Assembly (NCBI RefSeq): GCF_017573465.1
Contig: NZ_JAGEPF010000038.1
Span: 44,680 to 108,679, forward strand
Length of the DNA: 64,000 nucleotides
Origin: Actinomadura violacea
GTDB taxonomy: Bacteria; Actinomycetota; Actinomycetes; Streptosporangiales; Streptosporangiaceae
Direction of reading: 5' to 3'
The stretch's first letter is position 1, and each line of letters begins with the position of its first letter. This document shows positions 58,203-64,000 of the stretch, one piece after another. A model generated the notes under the pieces. The model was given only the letters and a program-made list of their open reading frames with translations, had not been told where the DNA came from and did no database searches. Made by a program: the position numbers and the translations under genes.

Positions 58203-59888
58203 TCAGGTCCCCATCGCCGGGGCCGGATAGAGCCGCAGCCACGCGGTGCCGGGCCCCGCGTCCTTCGGCTCCGGGACGTCGACGGGCTCGAAGCCCGGGA
58301 CGTCGGGTGCGGCCAGCTGGTGCACGAGCGGCGAGACGATCAGCCCGAGGACGGCGGCGCCGGAGCCCAGCCGCCGCCGCAGGACGTCGGCGTCCAGCAG
58401 CCGGCCCGCGCGGGCCAGGACCGCGCCGGTGACCCCGCCGGGGGCGGCGAGCACGGGGCCCGTGTCGACCGCGACCCGCACCTGGAAGCGCCGCCCTTCG
58501 GCCGCCGCCCCGTAGTGCCGGGCGAGGCGTTCGGCGAGCGCTCCGGCCAGCGGGCCCGCCGGCGCGCTCACCGGGATGCCGGGCGGGACGACCAGCAGCA
58601 CCCCGTCGCCGCGGTCCTCGTGATGGCAGGCGGCCCACGGCACCCCGGCGGCGGCGAACGACTCCTCCAGCGACCGGTACAGCACCTTCCGGATCGCGGC
58701 CCGGTCGGAGTCGGACCGGGCGGGGGAGTCGAAGCCCACCACGTCGGTGACGACGACCGCGCAGTTCTGGCCGGTGAGGAAGGGCGCGCCGGGCCGGGCG
58801 TCCGGGGGCGGCGCGGCGTCGGTGAGCAGCTCCAGCCGGGCCGGGTTCAGCACGTCGATCGTGCCGGACCGGGAGCGGACGAGCCCCTCGTCGCGCCACT
58901 GGGTGAGGACGCTGTCCACGGTCGCCGGCGACGACGACGTCCACCCGGCGAGCTGCCCGCCGGTCACCGGGAGCGTGCGGCCCCGCGCCCGCGACAGCGT
59001 GGTGAACAGCGCGGCGAGCCGCCGCTCGGTGTCGGCCAGCTCGGTGCCGGCCACGCGGGCCGCCTCGTCGACGGCGCGGTCGTGCGCCTGCTTCTCCAGG
59101 ACGGACTGCACGCCCGGATGGTCCTCGACGATGCGCCGGAAGTCCGCCGCCGCGACGACGAGGGCCTTCACGGTGCCGAGCGCGATGACGGTGGCCGACC
59201 AGGCGTCGCCGTCGAGCAGCGCCCGCTCGCCGATGAGGTCGCCGGGGCCGCGGACGGCGACGATCAGCTCCTCGCCGGCCCGGTCGACGCGCACCTTCGT
59301 CCAGCCGGACCGGATGACGACGACGTAGTCGGCGGGATGCCCCTGCCGCAGGATCGGCGTGCGCGGCCCGAAGGAGCGCAGCCGGGCGGCGTCCCGGAGG
59401 GCGCGCCGCTCGGCGGAGTCGAGGGCGTGCCAGAAGCTCTCCCTGTCCTCGGCCTCCGGCTGGGCGAGCGGCGCGCTCCGCCGCTGCGCCCGGGCCGGGG
59501 CGGTCCGGGCGCGCGCGAACTCCAGCAGCGGCGCGGCGAACAGCGCCAGCACGGCGAAGGTGAGCGCGGCGACCACCGCCGCGGCGCGCGTCCCGGTCTC
59601 GGCGGCCGCCCATGCCGTGCACGCCGCGCCGAGGGCGGCGAACACCACGAGGCCCCACGCGAGGGAGCGGCCGAGGACGGGGGCCCCGCCCGCGGGACCG
59701 GGCCACGGCCCGGCCTGGGCGAACGCGGGCGAGGCGTCGGAGAACGCCTCCAGCAGCCGCCGGGCCCTGCCGTCGTCGGCGGGCGCCGTGGTGCCGGGGG
59801 CCGCGGTGCCGGTACCGGGGCGGGGGTGGGCGGACGCGTCGGAGAACGCCTCGAGCAGCCGGCGCCACGCGCGATCAGGACTCGGCAT
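58203..59888 (-). CDS. Membrane protein fusing cNMP-binding, Crp-type HTH and cyclase-homology domains
   Basis: A 561-residue protein. Domains in order are: an N-terminal region with an exact duplicated 11-mer RRLLEAFSDAS (9-19, 43-53), two membrane helices (about 73-95 and 103-121), a cNMP-binding barrel (about 150-260) with RQGHPADYVVVIRSGWTKV and GPGDLIGERALLDG, a Crp-like HTH (about 308-345), and a C-terminal domain with VVVTDVVGFDSPAR and HHEDRGDGVLLVVPPG. The last block resembles class III nucleotidyl-cyclase homology domains with Asp382 and Asp425/Asp428. GGGGAAG precedes ATG 59888. The product nucleotide is unknown. Confidence 0.75.
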   Translation of the reverse strand: MPSPDRAWRRLLEAFSDASAHPRPGTGTAAPGTTAPADDGRARRLLEAFSDASPAFAQAGPWPGPAGGAPVLGRSLAWGLVVFAALGAACTAWAAAETGTRAAAVVAALTFAVLALFAAPLLEFARARTAPARAQRRSAPLAQPEAEDRESFWHALDSAERRALRDAARLRSFGPRTPILRQGHPADYVVVIRSGWTKVRVDRAGEELIVAVRGPGDLIGERALLDGDAWSATVIALGTVKALVVAAADFRRIVEDHPGVQSVLEKQAHDRAVDEAARVAGTELADTERRLAALFTTLSRARGRTLPVTGGQLAGWTSSSPATVDSVLTQWRDEGLVRSRSGTIDVLNPARLELLTDAAPPPDARPGAPFLTGQNCAVVVTDVVGFDSPARSDSDRAAIRKVLYRSLEESFAAAGVPWAACHHEDRGDGVLLVVPPGIPVSAPAGPLAGALAERLARHYGAAAEGRRFQVRVAVDTGPVLAAPGGVTGAVLARAGRLLDADVLRRRLGSGAAVLGLIVSPLVHQLAAPDVPGFEPVDVPEPKDAGPGTAWLRLYPAPAMGT

Positions 59889-60270
59889 TTCTTCCCCCAC
59901 TCGATCCGGCCCGGTGGGGCTCGCCGCCCGCACGGTGCCCGTCGTCCTCGTCCTCATCCTCGTCCTTGGCGTCCGGACCGGGCGGCAGGGACAGCAGCGC
60001 GTGCCGGCCGAGCTTCGCCAGGACGGCCGGGGCGCCCACGCCGAGCGCGAACGCCATCCACGGCTCGGTGATCATGTCGCTCGCCGCCGCCGCGGACGTG
60101 ACCATCCCGGCGAGCATGGCGTGCAGGGCGCAGGCGAGCAGGAAGTACCCGCCGCCCGGCCCGCCGGGGAACCGCAGCGGCGGCCCCTTGACGCGCCGGT
60201 TCGCCTCAAGGAAGACCAGCGTGCGGTTCGCCACCGCTCCCATGAGTCCCCACAGGACGAACTGCCACAT
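59875..60270 (-). CDS. Small membrane protein with acidic tail
   Basis: A 131-residue protein with two or three hydrophobic segments (about 1-20, 41-62 and 70-90) and a cytoplasmic C-terminal tail with DAKDEDEDEDDGHRAGG. The first segments (LWGLMGAVANRTLVFLEANRR) recall unnamed actinomycete membrane proteins. It overlaps the start of the cyclase-fusion gene by 14 nt and so is translationally coupled to it. The function is unknown; it may be a membrane partner of the fusion. Confidence 0.65.
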   Translation of the reverse strand: MWQFVLWGLMGAVANRTLVFLEANRRVKGPPLRFPGGPGGGYFLLACALHAMLAGMVTSAAAASDMITEPWMAFALGVGAPAVLAKLGRHALLSLPPGPDAKDEDEDEDDGHRAGGEPHRAGSSGGRNAES

Positions 60271-60402
60271 GCTCCGACGCTAGGCGCCCGCGCGCGGACG
60301 GACTGTGACGCGTCGTACAGAACGGCGCGCGAATCCGGGAATCCGCGGGCGGGCGCAGGAGCGGGCGCGGACTGAGGGCAGCGGGCGGGCGCGGGCCGGG
60401 GG

Positions 60403-61545
60403 TCAGCGGGCGAGGTGGCGGGAGATGACCAGGCGCTGGATCTGGTTGGTGCCCTCGAAGATCTGCATGACCTTGGCCTCGCGCATGAAGCGCTCCACCG
60501 GGAAGTCGCGGGTGTAGCCGGCGCCGCCGAGGACCTGGACGGCGTCGGTCGTCACCTTCATCGCGTTGTCGGTGGCGACCAGCTTGGCGATCGACGCCTC
60601 CCGGCCGTAGGGGCGGCCGGCGTCCTTCAGCCGGGCCGCCGCCAGGTAGGTGGCGCGGGCCGACTCGATCGCGGCGGCCATGTCGGCGAGGACGAACGCC
60701 AGCCCCTGGTGGTCGATGATCGCCTTGCCGAACGCCTCGCGCTCCTTGGCGTAGGCGACGGCGTGGTCGAGGGCGCCCTGGGCGAGGCCGGTGGCGACGG
60801 CGGCGATGCCGAGGCGGCCCGCGTCCAGGCCGGCGAGCGCGATCGCCAGGCCCTGGCCCTCGGCGCCGATCAGGTTGCCGGCCGGGATCCGCGCGTCCAC
60901 GAGCCGGACGGTCGCGGTGGTGGAGCCCATCAGGCCCATCTTGTCCTCGGGCTGGTCGAACTCCAGACCGGGGGTGTCCGCCGGGACGTGGAAGCAGGAG
61001 ATGCCGCGCGATCCCTCGTCGGAGGTGCGGGCCATGACGGTGTAGAAGTCGGCCTTGCCGCCGTGGGTCGTCCACGCCTTGGCGCCGTTGAGGACGTAGG
61101 AGTCGCCGTCCCTGACGGCCTTGGCGCGCATCGCGGCGGGGTCGGAACCGGCGTGCGCCTCCGACAGGCAGTACGCGCCGAGCCGCTCGCCCGACAGCAT
61201 GTCCGGCAGCCAGCGAGCGCGCTGCTCGTCGGAGCCGAAGGCGAACAGCGGGAAGCAGGACAGCGCGTGCACGCTGACACCGACGCCGACGCTGGCCCAC
61301 ACCGCGCCGATCTCCTCCAGCACCTGCAGGTAGATCTCGTAGGGCTGGCCGCCGCCGCCGAACTCCTCGGGGTAGGGGAGCGTGAGCAGGCCCGCGCGGC
61401 CGAGTGTGGCGAACACCTCGCGGGGGAACGCCCCGGCGCGCTCGGCGTCCGCGACGCGGGGCGCCAGCTCCTTGGCCGCGATCTCGCGGGTGAGCGCGAG
61501 CAGGTCCTCGGACTCGGACGTGGGCAGGTGCCGGGTGGCGGGCAT
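60403..61545 (-). CDS. Acyl-CoA dehydrogenase
   Basis: A 380-residue flavoprotein of the short/medium-chain type. AYCLSEAHAGSDPAAMRAKA binds FAD/substrate, YVLNGAKAWTTHGGKAD follows, and the C-terminal QVLGGAGYTRDFPVERFMREAKVMQIFEGTNQIQRLVISR includes the catalytic Glu in FEGTNQ. It would introduce the alpha,beta double bond in an acyl-CoA. GAAAGGAGT precedes the ATG. A TetR gene is divergent with a palindrome between them, so it is probably locally regulated. Confidence 0.93.
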   Translation of the reverse strand: MPATRHLPTSESEDLLALTREIAAKELAPRVADAERAGAFPREVFATLGRAGLLTLPYPEEFGGGGQPYEIYLQVLEEIGAVWASVGVGVSVHALSCFPLFAFGSDEQRARWLPDMLSGERLGAYCLSEAHAGSDPAAMRAKAVRDGDSYVLNGAKAWTTHGGKADFYTVMARTSDEGSRGISCFHVPADTPGLEFDQPEDKMGLMGSTTATVRLVDARIPAGNLIGAEGQGLAIALAGLDAGRLGIAAVATGLAQGALDHAVAYAKEREAFGKAIIDHQGLAFVLADMAAAIESARATYLAAARLKDAGRPYGREASIAKLVATDNAMKVTTDAVQVLGGAGYTRDFPVERFMREAKVMQIFEGTNQIQRLVISRHLAR

Positions 61546-61570
61546 GCGCGACTCCTTTCGCCACCTGCAC

Positions 61571-61610
61571 GGTACCAGAATGAGTACCCGGGAACCCTTT
61601 TTGGTACTGT
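61571..61610. promoter_or_regulatory. TetR operator and promoter between acyl-CoA dehydrogenase and TetR genes
   Basis: An inverted repeat GGTAC-N8-GTACC (61571-61588) precedes a TACTGT -10 box (61605-61610) that lies 6 nt before the TetR ATG. A third GGTACT half-site overlaps that box. Repression of both genes by the TetR protein is likely. Confidence 0.65.
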
Positions 61611-61616
61611 CGCGGG

Positions 61617-62177
61617 ATGACGGAGACCCGGGCCGCGCGGCGGCGCGCGGACCTGGTCGAGCGGCTCATCGCGGTGTTCCTCGACCGGGGGTTCGCCGAG
61701 CTGAGCGTCGCCGAGCTGGCGGCCGTCCTGCGCTGCTCCAAGAGCACCCTGTACGCCGTCGCCGCCAGCCGCGAGCAGATCATCGTCACCGTGGTGCGCG
61801 CGTTCTTCCGCCGCGCCACCGAGCGCGTCGAGGCGGTCGTGGACGCGAGCGCCGGGCCGCGCGAGCGCGTCGGCGCCTACCTGCGCGCCATCTCCGCCGA
61901 GCTCGCCCCCGCCTCGCCCGCCTTCTTCGCCGACCTCGACGCGTTCCCGCCCGCCCGCGAGATCTACAAGCGCAACACGCTGATCGCGGCGCGACGCGTG
62001 CAGGAGTTCGTCCGCGAGGCCGCCCCCGGCGCGGACGCCGCGTTCGTCGGCGCCGTCGCCGGCCAGGTGATGGAGTCGATCCACCGCGGCGAGATCAAGG
62101 CGCAGACCGGCCTGGACGACTCCGCCGCCTACGCCGCGCTCGCCTCCCTCATCGTCGCCGGGACGACCTCGCCCTGA
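61617..62177 (+). CDS. TetR-family transcriptional regulator
   Basis: A 186-residue regulator with FLDRGFAELSVAELAAVLRCSKSTLYAVAASREQII (about 21-56) as the HTH. The Cys-Ser-Lys-Ser-Thr-Leu-Tyr recognition helix is typical of regulators next to fatty-acid genes. Its C-terminal domain is all-helical with AFPPAREIYKRNTLIAARRVQEFV. The ATG directly follows the promoter box, suggesting a leaderless mRNA. It is divergent from the acyl-CoA dehydrogenase gene, its probable target. Confidence 0.9.
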   Translation: MTETRAARRRADLVERLIAVFLDRGFAELSVAELAAVLRCSKSTLYAVAASREQIIVTVVRAFFRRATERVEAVVDASAGPRERVGAYLRAISAELAPASPAFFADLDAFPPAREIYKRNTLIAARRVQEFVREAAPGADAAFVGAVAGQVMESIHRGEIKAQTGLDDSAAYAALASLIVAGTTSP

Positions 62178-62201
62178 CCCGCCGGGAGCCGTCCCGGGCC
62201 G

Positions 62202-62792
62202 TCAGGCCGTCGCCGACTGCAGCGCGTGCTCGACCAGCCGGATCAGGACGTTCTTGGCCGAGTCGTAGTGCCGCACGTCGCACAGCACGACCGGGACGTC
62301 CGGGTCCAGGTCCAGGGCGTCGGCGATCTCCTCCGGGGTGTAGCGGCGCGCGCCGTCGAAGACGTTCGCGGCGACGACGAACGGGATCCCCCGGTTCTCG
62401 AAGAAGTCGATGGAGGCGAAGCTCGTCGGCAGCCGCCGGGTGTCCACCAGCACGATCGCGCCGACGGAGCCGTAGGCGATCTGGTCCCACATGAACCAGA
62501 ACCGCTCCTGCCCGGGCGTGCCGAACAGGTACAGCCGGACGCCGCCGGTGAAGGTGAGCCGGCCGAAGTCCATCGCCACGGTCGTGGTCGTCTTGCGCTC
62601 GACGCCGCCGAGGTCGTCCACCCCGACGGACGCGTCGGTGAGGACCTCCTCGGTGCGCAGCGGGCGGATCTCGCTGACCGCGCCGACCAGGGTCGTCTTG
62701 CCGACGCCGAATCCCCCGGCCACCAGGATCTTCAGCGTGTGCGCGGGGAGGTCCTCGGCGGGCGCGGTCGGGTCATAGGCGGCGGAGTTCAT
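62202..62792 (-). CDS. cvnD: Conservon Ras-like GTPase CvnD
   Basis: A 196-residue small GTPase of the actinomycete MglA-like/conservon type. Walker A is VAGGFGVGKTTLVGAVSEI (about 24-42), the switch regions are EVLTDASVGVDD and LFGTPGQERFW (DTPGQ-like), and AANVFDGA replaces the usual NKxD. It belongs to the four-gene conservon module that couples an inner-membrane sensor to a GTPase. It overlaps cvnC by 20 nt. Its 3' end faces the TetR gene across only 24 nt. Confidence 0.93.
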   Translation of the reverse strand: MNSAAYDPTAPAEDLPAHTLKILVAGGFGVGKTTLVGAVSEIRPLRTEEVLTDASVGVDDLGGVERKTTTTVAMDFGRLTFTGGVRLYLFGTPGQERFWFMWDQIAYGSVGAIVLVDTRRLPTSFASIDFFENRGIPFVVAANVFDGARRYTPEEIADALDLDPDVPVVLCDVRHYDSAKNVLIRLVEHALQSATA

Positions 62793-63162
62793 CGAGCACT
62801 CTCATCAGGATCTTCGGGTCGGGACGCCCGGTGCTGCTCGGCCCGGACGGCCCGGCCTGCGGAAGTTCTTCGACAAGGCCGTAGTGGTGCAGGTCCTCCA
62901 GCAGGATCTGCACGACCCGCAGCGGCAGGTCGGTGTCGGAGGCCAGGTCGGCGGGGGTGGACGGGCGGCGGCACAGCTCCAGCAGCCGCCGCTGCTCGCG
63001 CGACAGCCACACCCGCTCGCCGGGGGTGCGGCCCGTCGCGACGAGCAGGGTGACCAGGTCGACGGCCAGGCCGCGGGGACGGGTGCGGCCGCGGGTCACC
63101 GCGTACGGCCGCACGATCGGGCCGGCGTCCGCGCCGACCCAGCGCTCTCTCGGGGTCTCCAC
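62773..63162 (-). CDS. cvnC: DUF742 protein CvnC
   Basis: A 129-residue DUF742 protein. IVRPYAVTRGRTRP (about 16-29), LSREQRRLLELCRRPSTPADLASDTDLPLRVVQILLEDLHHYGLVE (a winged-helix-like segment) and the ending PDPKILMRVLDELRRL are the conserved family features. It is the third member of the conservon module. The start is GTG, 7 nt after the cvnB stop. Confidence 0.93.
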   Translation of the reverse strand: METPRERWVGADAGPIVRPYAVTRGRTRPRGLAVDLVTLLVATGRTPGERVWLSREQRRLLELCRRPSTPADLASDTDLPLRVVQILLEDLHHYGLVEELPQAGPSGPSSTGRPDPKILMRVLDELRRL

Positions 63163-63169
63163 GGCCGGC

Positions 63170-63607
63170 TCAGCCCGGGGCGCCGGCCTGCGAGGGGTCG
63201 GCCGCGTCCTGCGCCCGCGGCGCCGTGCCGAGCTGGCGCCGCACCCGTTTGATCAGCATGGTCGTCTCGTAGGCGACCAGCCCGGCGTTGCCGCCCGCGT
63301 CGCTCAGCACCGCCAGGCAGCTGCCGCTGCCGGCCGGCATCACGAAGAACAGCAGCCCGTCCAGCTCGACGACCGTCTGCCGGACCTGCTTGGCCTGGAA
63401 GTGCTCGCGGGCGCCGTTGGCCAGGCTGTGGAAGCCCGACGACAGCGCCGCGAGGAACTCGGCGTCCTTGCGGGTGACCCCGCCGGAGGCGCCCATCACC
63501 AGGCCGTCCCGCGACAGCAGCACGGCCTGGTGCACCTCCCCGACCCGCTCGACGAGATCGTCCAGCAGCCAGTCCAGCTCTCCGGTGGCGTGGCCCTGCT
63601 GCGTCAT
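63170..63607 (-). CDS. cvnB: Roadblock/LC7-domain protein CvnB
   Basis: A 145-residue protein. LDWLLDDLVERVGEVHQAVLLSRDGLVMG and HFQAKQVRQTVVELDGLLFFVMPAGSGSCLAVL are the Roadblock/LC7 fold signature found in conservons, where it is thought to modulate the GTPase. The C-terminal 20 residues are disordered (Ala/Asp/Pro-rich). ATG 63607 follows GGGGGCAGGG; it overlaps the cvnA stop by 4 nt. Confidence 0.93.
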   Translation of the reverse strand: MTQQGHATGELDWLLDDLVERVGEVHQAVLLSRDGLVMGASGGVTRKDAEFLAALSSGFHSLANGAREHFQAKQVRQTVVELDGLLFFVMPAGSGSCLAVLSDAGGNAGLVAYETTMLIKRVRRQLGTAPRAQDAADPSQAGAPG

Positions 63608-64000
63608 CCCTGCCCCCATTCATCGCGTGGATCGCGATCGTCCGGATCGTCGTCCCTGCCCCGAAGCCATCCCGACTGTAGCGATGACATCAGGTCCCGG
63701 CTGACCTCCGGGCTCGGCTCGTCGTACTCCTCGGCCGGCCCGTCGCCCCACGTCGCCCCGGGGTCGCCGGGGTCGGCGGGACCGGGTGCGGGCCGCGCGC
63801 GCAGCTGCGGCGCCATGTTGCGCTGCCGCACCCGGCGGGGGAGCCGGCCCGTCACCTCGCTCGACTCGGCGGGCGCCGCGCCCGCCCCTTCACCGGACGG
63901 CCCCGCCGGACCGGCGGGCGGCATCGGCGGCAGCGGCGCGTCCTGCCCGGGCGTTCCCGCGAACGGCTCGGCGGACGGCCCGCCCGGCGCCGCGTACGCC
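63604..64000 (-). CDS. cvnA: Partial 3' end of conservon sensor kinase CvnA
   Basis: The frame is open to the window edge, so only about the last 132 residues are present. It encodes a Pro/Gly-rich tail followed by VTGRLPRRVRQRNMAPQLR and SPEVSRDLMSSLQSGWLRGR, the conserved C-terminus of nitrate/nitrite-sensor-like histidine kinases (CvnA). The ATPase and membrane domains lie outside the window. Its stop overlaps the cvnB ATG. Confidence 0.88.
   Translation of the reverse strand, partial: AYAAPGGPSAEPFAGTPGQDAPLPPMPPAGPAGPSGEGAGAAPAESSEVTGRLPRRVRQRNMAPQLRARPAPGPADPGDPGATWGDGPAEEYDEPSPEVSRDLMSSLQSGWLRGRDDDPDDRDPRDEWGQG

Noticed and set aside
62181..62198. Terminator between the last TetR gene and cvnD
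   Set aside because: Only a 6-bp stem (CCGGGA/TCCCGG) is present in the 24-nt gap; too short to call with confidence.

Overview
The window is very GC-rich, almost fully coding DNA from an actinomycete. The gene set points to Streptosporangiales/Thermomonosporaceae-type organisms such as Actinomadura, although no marker gene fixes the genus. Signs of this are a conservon (cvnABCD) end, an F420-type PPOX protein, an actinobacterial QcrB, a DUF2637 membrane protein, and frequent GTG/TTG starts. Many genes have a TAnnnT box only 6-8 nt before the start codon, as expected for leaderless transcripts. No rRNA, tRNA, CRISPR array, insertion sequence, integrase or prophage gene was found. All identifications come from reading the sequence; no database search was run.

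Layout. 1-4673: a flavin monooxygenase with its FMN reductase, an ArsR/SRPBCC pair with a palindromic operator, and a HEAT-repeat protein. 4701-20153: hypF, then a large cobalamin block: cobN behind a cobalamin riboswitch, cobG-cobH-cobIJ, cobK, cbiD, cobM-cobL, an F420-type PPOX protein and a sirtuin. Convergent cbiD and cobM are separated by a perfect 50-bp palindrome. 20268-31318: mixed accessory genes: an MFS exporter, a secreted putative glycosidase, a DUF2637 protein, an intradiol dioxygenase with a divergent AraC regulator, an erythromycin-esterase homologue, a tandem DUF427 protein, a PfkB kinase interrupted by a frameshift, a Crp regulator, and a TetR gene with twin operators. 31287-36349: a TROVE (Ro60-like) protein with a degenerate metal site, an orphan qcrB, a hemerythrin-like protein lacking its usual ligands, and an unknown protein. 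36443-42450: a secreted protein with a divergent TetR gene, NAD kinase, a NarL/DesK two-component system, and a TetR/membrane-protein pair.

42666-55820 is largely CoA-thioester and aromatic-acid metabolism. It has a TesB thioesterase, an enoyl-CoA hydratase, an Fe-S/NrfD membrane module with no catalytic subunit, and a PaaX regulator divergent from benzoate-CoA ligase. It continues with boxC-boxB (benzoyl-CoA epoxidation and ring cleavage) and an IclR-PDR reductase-P450 group. No boxA reductase gene is present in the window.

55969-60270 is a probable three-gene unit: a small acidic-tailed membrane protein, a membrane-anchored cNMP-binding/HTH/cyclase-like fusion, and a large TerD-domain protein. 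This is the best candidate for an undescribed signalling system. The window closes with an acyl-CoA dehydrogenase and its divergent TetR gene, and with cvnD-cvnC-cvnB and the partial 3' end of cvnA.
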